This document shows positions 16,697-24,004 of a stretch of 64,000 nt of DNA, one piece after another. The stretch is taken from positions 186,001 to 250,000 of the forward strand of contig NZ_PVTJ01000003.1 in NCBI RefSeq assembly GCF_003002955.1. The letters run 5' to 3'. Made by a program: the position numbers and the translations under genes. This stretch comes from Glycomyces artemisiae (GTDB taxonomy: Bacteria; Actinomycetota; Actinomycetes; Mycobacteriales; Micromonosporaceae). The notes under the pieces were generated by a model that made no database searches, was not told the DNA's origin, and saw only the letters and a list, made by a program, of their open reading frames with translations. Numbering within the stretch: position 1 is the first letter of the stretch; each line of letters starts with the position of its first letter.

Positions 16697-17364
16697 TCCG
16701 CGTGGTGATCGCCGACGACGACGAGCTGATGCGCGTCGGCCTGCGGATGATGCTCCAGACCCAGGAGGACGTGGCGGTGGTCGGCGAGGCCGCCGACGGC
16801 CGCGAGGCCGTGCGGCAGGCGCTGCACTCGACGCCGGACGTGGTGCTCATGGACGTGCGCATGCCCGTCCTGGACGGCATCGCCGCGACCCGGGAGATCC
16901 ATGCGGCCCTTGACGATCCGCCGAAGGTGCTGGTGCTCACGACGTTCGAGCTCGACGAGTACGTGTTCGCGGCCGTGCGCGCGGGGGCGAGCGGGTTCCT
17001 GCTCAAGCGCAGCCCGCCCGAGACGCTCATCGCGGGCGTGCGCACGCTCGCGGCGGGCGAAGCGCTGCTCGGGCCGTCCGTGACGCGGCGCCTGCTCGCC
17101 GAGTTCGCGCGCAACGCGCCGGTCGAACCGGCCCCGGAGGTGCGGCGGCGCCTGGACCGGCTCACCGAGCGCGAAACGGAGGTGCTGCTCCTGCTCGGCC
17201 GCGGCCGCTCGAACGCCGAGATCGCGGCCGCGCTGTTCGTCGGCGAGGCCACCGTCAAGACCCACGTCAAGCGGGTCCTCGCGAAACTGGGGCTGCGCGA
17301 CCGCATCCACGCGGCGGTCTTCGCGTTCGACCACGGCCTCATCCGGCCCGGGGAGGGCGGATAG
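16693..17364 (+). CDS. NarL/LuxR-family response regulator
   Basis: A 223-residue two-domain regulator. The receiver domain (1-~120) has acidic pocket residues DDD at 8-10 and phospho-acceptor Asp54 in VLMDVRMP. The C-terminal LuxR helix-turn-helix begins at LTERETEVLLLLGRGRSNAE. It overlaps the kinase gene by four bases. A sulfotransferase gene follows ten bases later, though that gene may have its own promoter. Target genes and signal cannot be deduced from the window. Confidence 0.95.
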   Translation: MIRVVIADDDELMRVGLRMMLQTQEDVAVVGEAADGREAVRQALHSTPDVVLMDVRMPVLDGIAATREIHAALDDPPKVLVLTTFELDEYVFAAVRAGASGFLLKRSPPETLIAGVRTLAAGEALLGPSVTRRLLAEFARNAPVEPAPEVRRRLDRLTERETEVLLLLGRGRSNAEIAAALFVGEATVKTHVKRVLAKLGLRDRIHAAVFAFDHGLIRPGEGG

Positions 17365-17367
17365 GGT
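17362..17367 (+). promoter_or_regulatory. -10 element for a leaderless sulfotransferase mRNA
   Basis: TAGGGT overlaps the end of the response-regulator gene and lies six bases before the GTG at 17374, the spacing expected when transcription starts on the first base of the start codon. Confidence 0.35.
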
Positions 17368-17373
17368 CTGGCG

Positions 17374-18057
17374 GTGATCGTCTGGCTCTCCTCGTACCCG
17401 CGTTCGGGCAACACGTTCTTCCGCATTGCGCTGCAACGGATCTACCGGGTGCCGACCTATGTCGTCTACGACGTGGACGGCGTGGCCGCGCAGATCGGCC
17501 CCGAGCTGATGGACGCGCGGGAGCGCCCCGCCTCGTTCGAGGAGATGCGCGCCTCGCCGGAGGTCCACATCGTCAAGACGCACCGCCGGCGCACCGATGA
17601 GGTGATCGCTGCGGAGGACCGCGCGATCTGCCTGGTGCGCGACGGCCGCGACAGCACGGTCTCGTGGGCGCGGCTGAACACGAAGGACGGCGGGGACTTC
17701 GAGACTGAGGCCCGGGCGATCATCACGCGCACGAGCGGCGGCACGGGCGGCTGGGGGCAGAACGTGCTGTCCTGGCGGCGCTCGACGGCCCCGGCGCCGG
17801 TCTGGGTTCGCTTCGAGGAGCTGATCGCCGACCCCGTTGCGGTGGTGCGCAAGGCGGTCGGCGCGGCCGCCCCCGAGCTGGTGCCGGCCGCAGGCGCTGA
17901 GATCCCGTCGTTCGCGGAGCTCCAGGCGCACGACCCGGCGTTCTTCCGTTCCGGCGCAACGGGAACGCACGAGAGCGAGCTTCCGCAGGACCTGCACGAC
18001 CTGTTCTGGGCGCAGCCCGACAACGCCGCGGCCATGCGGGAACTCGGCTACGAGTAG
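17374..18057 (+). CDS. Sulfotransferase-family protein
   Basis: A 227-residue cytoplasmic enzyme of the PAPS-dependent P-loop sulfotransferase family. The 5'-phosphosulfate loop reads SSYPRSGNTFFR (residues 6-17) and the 3'-phosphate-binding segment reads VRDGRDSTVSW. Between them, VKTH matches the position of the family catalytic His/Lys region. It is close behind the two-component system (ten bases) but may be transcribed alone. The acceptor substrate is unknown. A hairpin follows the stop. Confidence 0.87.
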   Translation: MIVWLSSYPRSGNTFFRIALQRIYRVPTYVVYDVDGVAAQIGPELMDARERPASFEEMRASPEVHIVKTHRRRTDEVIAAEDRAICLVRDGRDSTVSWARLNTKDGGDFETEARAIITRTSGGTGGWGQNVLSWRRSTAPAPVWVRFEELIADPVAVVRKAVGAAAPELVPAAGAEIPSFAELQAHDPAFFRSGATGTHESELPQDLHDLFWAQPDNAAAMRELGYE

Positions 18058-18058
18058 C

Positions 18059-18084
18059 GGGGCGCCGACCGGAGCCGGCGCCCC
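18059..18084. terminator. Hairpin terminator between convergent genes
   Basis: Perfect nine-base arms GGGGCGCCG and CGGCGCCCC with an eight-base loop sit between the stops of the sulfotransferase gene and the convergent RNHCP gene, so it may serve both. No U-tract. Confidence 0.6.
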
Positions 18085-18089
18085 GACTG

Positions 18090-18512
18090 CTAGAGGTTGA
18101 TCAGGGTCCGGCTGGCCCTGTCGGTGTCGTGCAGCGGCCGCAGTGCCAAGCGCACCAAGGCCAATGCGTTGTCGTCGCCCGCGATGCGGTTCGAGCTCAG
18201 CTCCCCGCACGAGAGGCACTGGTGCACGATCATCCACTCGCCGTCAGGGCGCGTGAAGACCGCGACCGCCTCCATGCGGCCCCGGCACTCCGAGGCGCGG
18301 TCGCCGGGGATGCGGCGGTCCACGTGGAGGCTGGCGAGGCACTGCGGGCAGTGGTTGCGGTGCGCGGTCCCCGGCGCGTGCAGTGAGACGTCGAGTCGGC
18401 AGCCCGCGCAGCGGAAGTCGTTCGCACGGTGGCCGCTGGCCTCGTGCAGGACGTCCTTGCGGCGCTGGCTCCGGCGGTCGTCGTGCCCGCGCGGTCGGGT
18501 TCGTCGAGGCAT
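18090..18512 (-). CDS. RNHCP domain zinc-ribbon protein (copy 2)
   Basis: A 140-residue small protein. After a ~30-residue Arg-rich tail come four CxxC-type knuckles: CAGC, the family signature RNHCPQC, and later CLSC. These suggest a zinc-ribbon fold. The RNHCP family is known in actinobacteria and its role is not established, though its ribbon is of a nucleic-acid-binding type. GGGGAG precedes the ATG. It lies 14 bases after the stop of a paralogue, so the two are co-transcribed from the promoter at 19050-19079. The Arg-rich N-terminus is absent from the paralogue. Confidence 0.87.
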   Translation of the reverse strand: MPRRTRPRGHDDRRSQRRKDVLHEASGHRANDFRCAGCRLDVSLHAPGTAHRNHCPQCLASLHVDRRIPGDRASECRGRMEAVAVFTRPDGEWMIVHQCLSCGELSSNRIAGDDNALALVRLALRPLHDTDRASRTLINL

Positions 18513-18526
18513 GGTCGCTCACTCCC

Positions 18527-18886
18527 CTACAGACTGCCGAGCGCTTCGAGCGGGAACGGCGGCTGCGCGAGCGGGCGGACCGCCATGCGCATGAGGATGA
18601 GCTGGTTGTCGTCGGCGCACACCGGGTTCGAGGTGAGCTCGTCGCAGCGCACGCACCGGTGGATGAGCATCCAGTCGCCGGTGCGGAGCACCGCGATGGC
18701 GATCGGGCTCATCCGACCATCGCACTCGCTCGGGCCGCCTTCGACGTGGTCGGAGACGTGCTGCGAGTGCAGGCAGGACGGGCAGTGGTTGCGCAGCGAG
18801 CCGTCGCTCGCGGTCTTGGTGGCGGTCAGGCCGCACCAAGCGCAGGTGAAGGTGTGGATCTTGAGGGTATTGGCGGTGTTGGACAC
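18527..18886 (-). CDS. RNHCP domain zinc-ribbon protein (copy 1)
   Basis: A 119-residue protein with knuckles CAWC, RNHCPSC and CVRC, paralogous to the next gene (shared SSN/TSN and GDDN/ADDN segments near the C-terminus). The start is the GTG preceded by AAGGAG at seven bases; the frame stays open upstream to 19051, but that region is the mRNA leader. First structural gene of the two-gene operon. Function not established for the family. Confidence 0.85.
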   Translation of the reverse strand: MSNTANTLKIHTFTCAWCGLTATKTASDGSLRNHCPSCLHSQHVSDHVEGGPSECDGRMSPIAIAVLRTGDWMLIHRCVRCDELTSNPVCADDNQLILMRMAVRPLAQPPFPLEALGSL

Positions 18887-18948
18887 CCGGAGCTCCTTGC
18901 TGGGAAGAACTGAGAAGACAGCAAGAGCAGGCCGAGCGGCCTCGGTGG

Positions 18949-18990
18949 CTAAGCGGAGCAGCGAGGCGCGCTCGGCTCGATGCGGGTCAT
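18949..18990 (-). CDS. Possible 13-codon leader peptide (uORF)
   Basis: Inside the ~157-base leader of the RNHCP operon, an ATG preceded by AGAGGGA opens a short frame coding MTRIEPSAPRCSA before TAG. A GC-rich self-complementary stretch (AGGCCGCTCGGCCT) follows directly downstream of the stop, as expected for attenuation control. A single Cys codon lies two codons before the last sense codon. The reading is suggestive only. Confidence 0.35.
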   Translation of the reverse strand: MTRIEPSAPRCSA

Positions 18991-19049
18991 GGACACGTCC
19001 CTCTAGGGCCTGAAGCCCGGTCGACGTCCGCCCTGGTGCGGACCCGACC

Positions 19050-19079
19050 ACGGTAGGAACCGCGGCCGGGTCCTGTCAA
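19050..19079 (-). promoter_or_regulatory. Consensus promoter of the RNHCP operon
   Basis: On the minus strand: -35 TTGACA (19079-19074), 18-base spacer, -10 TACCGT (19055-19050). It is one of the best housekeeping-sigma matches in the window. Predicted start near 19043, leaving a leader of about 157 bases before the GTG of copy 1. Confidence 0.7.
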
Positions 19080-19086
19080 CGGGTTT

Positions 19087-19215
19087 TCAGGACGTGACGC
19101 GGAACGTCGCGTCGGCCCGTGCGGTGGCCGTGGTGATCGGGTCGATCCGCAGCAGGTGGTCGTAGTGGCGGAGGTAGCGGTCGGCCTCGACTCCCCCGGC
19201 GGACCGGGCCTGCGG
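19087..19215 (-). pseudogene. Relic of an AbfB/CBM42-like carbohydrate-binding module
   Basis: Directly after the GH5 stop codon and in the same frame, 42 sense codons precede a second TGA. The tail DRYLRHYDHLLRIDP...ADATFRV closely resembles the end of an AbfB (CBM42, arabinose-binding) domain as I remember it: a YLRH motif, a LxxDP motif, then ADATFRV. A whole domain is ~130 residues, so roughly three quarters is missing. Most likely the GH5 enzyme, or a neighbour, once carried this module and a deletion plus a new stop removed it. Read-through of the TGA would append the remnant, but I see no specific signal for that. Confidence 0.55.
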
Positions 19216-20283
19216 TCAGCCCTCCCTGATCCGGTCCCGGATCCAGGCGCCCGCCTCCTTGAGGTTCCCGGAGTCCCCGGTGAAGGGCCCGCCGGGGCAG
19301 GTGCCGGGCTCGAACGCGGCGCCGGAGCGCTCGTCGTCGGAGTAGTTCCAGTTGACCCAGCTGATCCCCTTGTCCGCCATGAGGTCCAGGTACCGCTGGG
19401 TCATCGCGAAGTCGTTCGGGCCGTCGCCGGTGTACTCCTGAGTGCCGAACTCGGTGACGAACACCGGGATCTCGTCGGCCGCGCCGGCGAGCCCGTCGAG
19501 GTAGTAGTCGTCGTGCGAGGCCGCGTAGAAGTGGAACGTGTACATGACGTTCTCGGCGTCCACCTGGTCGTCGATGACGTCCTGCGGGCCGCCGTCGCCG
19601 GACAGGCCTAGCGAGGACCAGTCGGGGGTGCCGAGGATGATCACGGCGTCGTCGTCGTACTGGCGGATCACCGGGATGATCGACTCGTGGTAGGACTTGA
19701 TCGCCGACCACGCGACCCCGTTGGGCTCGTTGGCGACCTCGTAGAAGAGGTTGTCCTGGTCGCCGTGCTCGCGCGCGATCTCGGCGAAGAACGTCTCGGC
19801 GCGCTCCAGGTTGTAGTTCGGGTCGCCGGGGTCGAGCATGTGCCAGTCGACGATGACGTACTGCCCGCGGGCGGTGACCTCGTCGATCAGCTCGTGCATG
19901 CGGGCGGTGAAGCCCGCGGGGTCGGTCTCGTACCCGTCCTCCTGGATGTACATGGAGAGGCGCACGATGTCGGCCTCCCAGTCGTAGGCGAGGGCGTCCA
20001 GGGACGCGTCGTTGAGGCACTGCGAGTACCACTGGAGGCCGTGGGTGCTCATGCCGCGCAGCTGGACCGGGTTCCCGGCCGCGTCGCACAGGGTCGTGCC
20101 GCACACGGACAGCTGCCCGTGCTCGGCGGCAGGGCCGGCGACGGCCTCGGTGCCGGGGTCCGTGGCCGGGTCGTCGTGGTCGTCACCGGAGGCCGCGCCG
20201 ATGCCGAGCGGGGTGATGACCGCGACGGCGGCGAGGGCCGCGAGCAGGCCGAGCAGCCGCTTGCGGCGGGGTGGGAGCGCCAT
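19216..20283 (-). CDS. Secreted GH5 endoglucanase
   Basis: A 355-residue exported cellulase-type enzyme. An Arg/Lys-rich N-end and hydrophobic stretch (~10-30) form the signal peptide, then an Asp/Pro/Gly-rich linker to ~55. The catalytic barrel holds acid/base Glu186 in YEVANEP and nucleophile Glu278 in VFVTEFG, with LRGMSTHGLQWY at the start as in GH5 endoglucanases. The AGGAGGAG site precedes the ATG. It has its own consensus promoter and an AT-rich operator shared with the ABC importer and GH4 genes. Products would be cello-oligosaccharides for that importer. The coding frame continues past the stop as a binding-module relic. Confidence 0.92.
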   Translation of the reverse strand: MALPPRRKRLLGLLAALAAVAVITPLGIGAASGDDHDDPATDPGTEAVAGPAAEHGQLSVCGTTLCDAAGNPVQLRGMSTHGLQWYSQCLNDASLDALAYDWEADIVRLSMYIQEDGYETDPAGFTARMHELIDEVTARGQYVIVDWHMLDPGDPNYNLERAETFFAEIAREHGDQDNLFYEVANEPNGVAWSAIKSYHESIIPVIRQYDDDAVIILGTPDWSSLGLSGDGGPQDVIDDQVDAENVMYTFHFYAASHDDYYLDGLAGAADEIPVFVTEFGTQEYTGDGPNDFAMTQRYLDLMADKGISWVNWNYSDDERSGAAFEPGTCPGGPFTGDSGNLKEAGAWIRDRIREG

Positions 20284-20293
20284 GGACTCCTCC

Positions 20294-20324
20294 TCAATAG
20301 TTAGGCAGTATTACTATCTATTGA
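20294..20324. promoter_or_regulatory. Operator 1 (ROK-type inverted repeat) at the GH5 promoter
   Basis: Arms TCAATAGTTAG (20294-20304) and CTATCTATTGA (20314-20324) are complementary at 10 of 11 positions across a nine-base spacer. It lies just downstream of the -10 element, in a region far richer in A+T than its surroundings. The same architecture occurs between the importer and ROK regulator genes. Confidence 0.7.
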
Positions 20325-20326
20325 TG

Positions 20327-20355
20327 AGCTTACGGGGACCGCGATTTCGAGTCAA
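20327..20355 (-). promoter_or_regulatory. Promoter of the GH5 endoglucanase gene
   Basis: On the minus strand: -35 TTGACT (20355-20350), 17-base spacer, -10 TAAGCT (20332-20327). A further GTCAAT-AG-ATTGAC palindrome (20351-20364) overlaps the -35 and may be a secondary regulator contact. Confidence 0.7.
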
Positions 20356-20399
20356 TAGATTGACTTCGACCAATATTGTCGGTTTCGCGGCCCCGCGCG

Positions 20400-21179
20400 C
20401 TAAGCGCCCCGGTGCAGCTTCGGAACGTCCGCCAGCAGCGACCGCGTGTACGGGTGCTCGGGCTCCGCCACGATCCGCTCGGCCGGGCCCGCCTCCACGA
20501 TACGGCCGCGGTGCATCACCGCGATCCGGTCCGCCAGGTAGTACGCCTGCCCCAGGTCGTGCGTCACGAACAGCACCGTCATCCCCCGCTCGTCGCGCAG
20601 GTCCGCGAGGAGGTTGAGGACCGTGACGCGGACCGACGCGTCCAGCATGGACGTGGCCTCGTCGGCGATGAGCAGCCGCGGGCGCAGCATGAGCGCCCGC
20701 GCCAGCATGACCCGCTGGCGCTGGCCGCCCGACAGCTCGTGCGGGCGCTTCGCGAGCGTCTCGGCCGCGTCCAGGCCCACCGAGGCGAGCGACGCCTCCA
20801 TGAGCGACCGGCCGTCGGTCCCGGAGGGCAAGAGCTGCAACGCGGTCGCGAGCGTCGCCTCCACCCGCCGGTACTGGTGGAACGCCGCGAACGGGTCCTG
20901 GAACACCGCCTGGACCTCGCGCCAGTAGTCGCGGCGCCCCGCGCCGCGCACCGCCGTCACGTCCCGGCCGTCGAAGACGACCCGGCCCGCGCTCGGGTCC
21001 ATCAGGCGCAGCAGCAGCCGCCCGAGCGTGCTCTTCCCCGAGCCGCTCTGGCCCACCAGGGCCGTGACCTCGCCCGCGGCGAGGCGCAGGTCCACGCCGT
21101 CGACGGCCCGGACCTCGTCCTTGCCGCGCCCGAAGACCTTCGCCAGGCCCTCGGTGCGCAGCAGCTCGTCATGCGGCAT
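20400..21179 (-). CDS. ABC transporter ATPase, DppF/OppF type
   Basis: A 259-residue nucleotide-binding subunit. Walker A is GQSGSGKST, the Q-loop is in VFQDP, the signature is LSGGQRQRV, Walker B is LLIADEAT and the H-loop is VTHD. It starts with an ATG that overlaps the end of the DppD-type gene by 11 bases and is preceded by GGAGGAGG. Last gene of the five-gene importer operon. It is short for DppF because it ends soon after EHPYTRSLLADVP, without the usual Cys-rich tail. Confidence 0.93.
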   Translation of the reverse strand: MPHDELLRTEGLAKVFGRGKDEVRAVDGVDLRLAAGEVTALVGQSGSGKSTLGRLLLRLMDPSAGRVVFDGRDVTAVRGAGRRDYWREVQAVFQDPFAAFHQYRRVEATLATALQLLPSGTDGRSLMEASLASVGLDAAETLAKRPHELSGGQRQRVMLARALMLRPRLLIADEATSMLDASVRVTVLNLLADLRDERGMTVLFVTHDLGQAYYLADRIAVMHRGRIVEAGPAERIVAEPEHPYTRSLLADVPKLHRGA

Positions 21180-22158
21180 CGACCGCCTCCTCCGATTCGG
21201 CACTGCGCCAGCAGGAGTCGTCGCGCGGCCCGGTCACGAGCCGCGGCGGACGCTCGGCGGTGCACTTGTCCATGGCGTGCTCGCAGCGGGGCGCGAACAG
21301 GCAGCCCGCGATCGGGGCCCGCAGGTCCGGCGGCGAACCGGGGATCCCCGCGAGGCGCCGGCCCCGCGTCCCCGGCTCGGGCACCAGGACCGACGCGAGC
21401 AGCGCCTGCGAGTACGGGTGGCGCGGCGACGCGACGAGGTCCCGCGCGGGGGCCTCCTCCACGACGCGGCCCGCGTACATGACGGCGATCCGGTCGGCCA
21501 GCTCCGACAGGAGCGCCACGTCGTGGGTGATGAACACGATGCCCTCCACGAGGCCGTCGGATACCAGGCGCCGCAACAGGTCCACCAGGAGCCGCTGCGA
21601 GGACACGTCGAGCGCCGACGACGGCTCGTCGGCGACGAGCAGCCGCGGGTTCCGCAGCGTCGCCAGCGCGGTCACGACCCGCTGGCGCATCCCGCCGGAG
21701 AGCTGGTGCGGGTAGGCGCGCAGGACGCGCGGCGGGAGTTCGAGGGCTTCGAGGCGGGCGGCGGTGCGCCGCAGCGATTCCGAGCGCTTGATACGCCGGT
21801 CCCCCGCGGCGAGGATGTCGTGTGCGAGGGCGCCGACGCGGCGGGTCGGGTTGAGGGCGTTGAGGGCGCCCTGCGGCAGAAGGGCGACGGTGCCGCCGCG
21901 CAGGGGCCGGTGGGAGGCGGGGTCGGTGAGGTCGACGTCCTTCCCGCCGACGGCGAGGGTCCCGGAGGTGACGCGCAGGGACGGTGCGGGGTTGAGGGAG
22001 AGCACGGAGGCCATCGTGGACTTGCCGCACCCGGATTCGCCGACGACGCCGAGGATCCGGCCCGACTCGACGTCGAGGCCGACGTCGTCGAGGGCGTGGA
22101 ACCTCCCTTCGCCGGCGTCGTAGTGGGCGGTGAGGTTGGTGAGGCTCGCGAGGGTCAT
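21169..22158 (-). CDS. ABC transporter ATPase, DppD/OppD type
   Basis: A 329-residue nucleotide-binding subunit with Walker A GESGCGKST, signature LSGGMRQRV, Walker B LLVADEPS and the oligopeptide-transporter C-terminal domain ending in CLFAPRCEHAMDKC, where the Dpp/Opp family often carries a Cys-rich (iron-sulfur) motif. The ATG overlaps the stop of the DppC-type gene (ATGA). Although the family is named for peptides, the surrounding GH5, GH4 and sugar kinase genes point to a sugar cargo. Confidence 0.93.
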   Translation of the reverse strand: MTLASLTNLTAHYDAGEGRFHALDDVGLDVESGRILGVVGESGCGKSTMASVLSLNPAPSLRVTSGTLAVGGKDVDLTDPASHRPLRGGTVALLPQGALNALNPTRRVGALAHDILAAGDRRIKRSESLRRTAARLEALELPPRVLRAYPHQLSGGMRQRVVTALATLRNPRLLVADEPSSALDVSSQRLLVDLLRRLVSDGLVEGIVFITHDVALLSELADRIAVMYAGRVVEEAPARDLVASPRHPYSQALLASVLVPEPGTRGRRLAGIPGSPPDLRAPIAGCLFAPRCEHAMDKCTAERPPRLVTGPRDDSCWRSAESEEAVDAA

Positions 22159-22997
22159 CGGGCCGCCTTTCCGGCGCGCAGCCGCGGGTTGAAGACCGTG
22201 TCGAGGCTGGACTGGACGAGCAGGAGGGAGAAGGTGATCGCGGTGATGAACACGGTGGGGGTGAGGAAGACCCACCACTGGCCGCCGCGGATGGACTCCC
22301 AGGCGATGGCCCAGTGGAGCATGACGCCGAGGGAGGCGGTGCCGGAGGGGCCGAGGCCGAGGAGGCTCAGGGCCGCTTCGGCGAGGATCGCGCCGTAGAG
22401 CTGGATGACGAAGGCCATGACGATGTAGGACATCATGTACGGCAGGAGCTCGACGGCGATGATCCGCCAGGTGCGCGAGCCGGAGAGGCGCGCGATGTCG
22501 ACGTGTTCGCGCTGCCGGAGGCTGGCGATCTGGGAGCGGACGGCGCGGGCGGTCCAGGGCCAGGAGACCGCGCCGATGCAGGCGCCCATGACGGTGACCG
22601 AGCGGGTGTCGAGGCTGATCGAGAGCAGCAGGAGCACGATGATCGCGGGGACGGTGATCATGATGTTGGTGAGCCCCATGAGGATCTCGTCGGCGAGGCC
22701 GCCGCGGTATCCCGCGAGGGTGCCGATGAGGACGCCGAGGACGGTCCCGGCGATCCCCGCGAGGAGCCCGATGTAGAGGGACGTGCGGATGCCGTGGACG
22801 AGCTGGATCCCCACGGACCGGCCGAGGTGGTCGGTGCCGAGGAGGAAGTCGGCGCCGGGCGGCCGGAAGGAGGGGCCGAGGAGGTCGCCCGGCCCGGCCG
22901 GGGCCGCGAGGGGCCCGATGAGGCCGGCGGCGGCGATGAGCAGGAAGACCGCGGCGGCGGTGTGGAACCGCGGCGGGAGTGCCTTGAGCGCCTTCAC
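22155..22997 (-). CDS. ABC transporter permease, DppC/OppC type
   Basis: A 280-residue membrane subunit with about six helices. The motif GTDHLGRSVGIQLVHGIRTS after the first loop and the EAA-like segment ARLSGSRTWRIIAVELLP are typical of DppC. ATGA overlaps join it to both neighbours. Confidence 0.93.
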   Translation of the reverse strand: MKALKALPPRFHTAAAVFLLIAAAGLIGPLAAPAGPGDLLGPSFRPPGADFLLGTDHLGRSVGIQLVHGIRTSLYIGLLAGIAGTVLGVLIGTLAGYRGGLADEILMGLTNIMITVPAIIVLLLLSISLDTRSVTVMGACIGAVSWPWTARAVRSQIASLRQREHVDIARLSGSRTWRIIAVELLPYMMSYIVMAFVIQLYGAILAEAALSLLGLGPSGTASLGVMLHWAIAWESIRGGQWWVFLTPTVFITAITFSLLLVQSSLDTVFNPRLRAGKAAR

Positions 22998-24001
22998 CGT
23001 TCGCCCCTTTCAGCGGCGCGGATGCGCGGGTCGATGAGGCCGTAGAGGACGTCGACGAGGAAGTTCGCGACGAGCACGACGACGAGGACGAGGAGCGTCA
23101 CGGCCTGGATGACCGGGTAGTCCTTGTTGAGGATCGCTTCGTACAGGAGCGTCCCGATCCCCGGGTAGGAGAACACGATCTCGGTGAGGAGCGCGCCGCC
23201 GACGAGCGTGCCGATGGCGAGCGCGAGGCCGGTGACCTGCGGGAGCATCCCGTTGCGGAAGATGTAGCCGATGATCTTGCGGTCGGCGAGGCCGAAGCTC
23301 TCGGCGAACCGCACGTAGTCGGCGTCCACTTCGTACACGGCCATGGACCGCATGCCGATGGCCTGCCCGCCGATGAACACCAGCAGCAGGGACAGGAACG
23401 GCAGGAACCAGTGCGAGACCGCGTCGACCGCGAACAGGCCGGTCCACTCGGGCTTGAGGCCGAAGGACCAGCCGCCGCCGGCGGGGAACAGCGGGAGCGC
23501 CACGGCGAGGCCGTAGAGCAGCAGGACCGCGAGGCAGTAGTACGGCGCGGCGGTGAGGAACAGGCTGGAGAGGTAGACGCTCCGGTCGAAGCCGCCGCGC
23601 CGGTAGGCGGCGACGGCGCCGACGAGGTTTCCGATGAGCCAGCCGAGGAGGACCGCGGGGAGCTGGAGTGCGATGGTCCACGGCAGGGCGTCGGCGACCA
23701 TCGAGGCCACGTCGGCCGGGTAGCGGCTGAACGAGGTCCCGAAGTCCCCTTGCACGGTCTTCCCGATGTACGTGAGGAACTGCGTCCACAGGTTCTGGTC
23801 GAGCCCGAACTCGGCGATGTAGGTCTCGTAGACGCGCTGCTTGGTCTCGGAGGAGGCGTGGCCGCGCAGGGCCTGGCCGATGAGCGTGTCGACGGGGTTG
23901 CCGGGGAGCAGGCGCGGCAGGAAGAAGTTGAGCGCCAGCGCCGCGGCGAAGGCCGCGGCGTACCAGCCCAGCTTGGCGAGGATGTGGCGGAGGAGGGTCA
24001 T
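22994..24001 (-). CDS. ABC transporter permease, DppB/OppB type
   Basis: A 335-residue membrane subunit. The N-terminal helix is followed by the family segment FFLPRLLPGNPVDTLIG, a long extracytoplasmic loop, and then the core helices with RFAESFGLADRKIIGYIFRN as the coupling loop. It begins three bases after the stop of the receptor gene and overlaps the DppC-type gene by ATGA. Confidence 0.93.
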   Translation of the reverse strand: MTLLRHILAKLGWYAAAFAAALALNFFLPRLLPGNPVDTLIGQALRGHASSETKQRVYETYIAEFGLDQNLWTQFLTYIGKTVQGDFGTSFSRYPADVASMVADALPWTIALQLPAVLLGWLIGNLVGAVAAYRRGGFDRSVYLSSLFLTAAPYYCLAVLLLYGLAVALPLFPAGGGWSFGLKPEWTGLFAVDAVSHWFLPFLSLLLVFIGGQAIGMRSMAVYEVDADYVRFAESFGLADRKIIGYIFRNGMLPQVTGLALAIGTLVGGALLTEIVFSYPGIGTLLYEAILNKDYPVIQAVTLLVLVVVLVANFLVDVLYGLIDPRIRAAERGER

Positions 24002-24004
24002 GTC

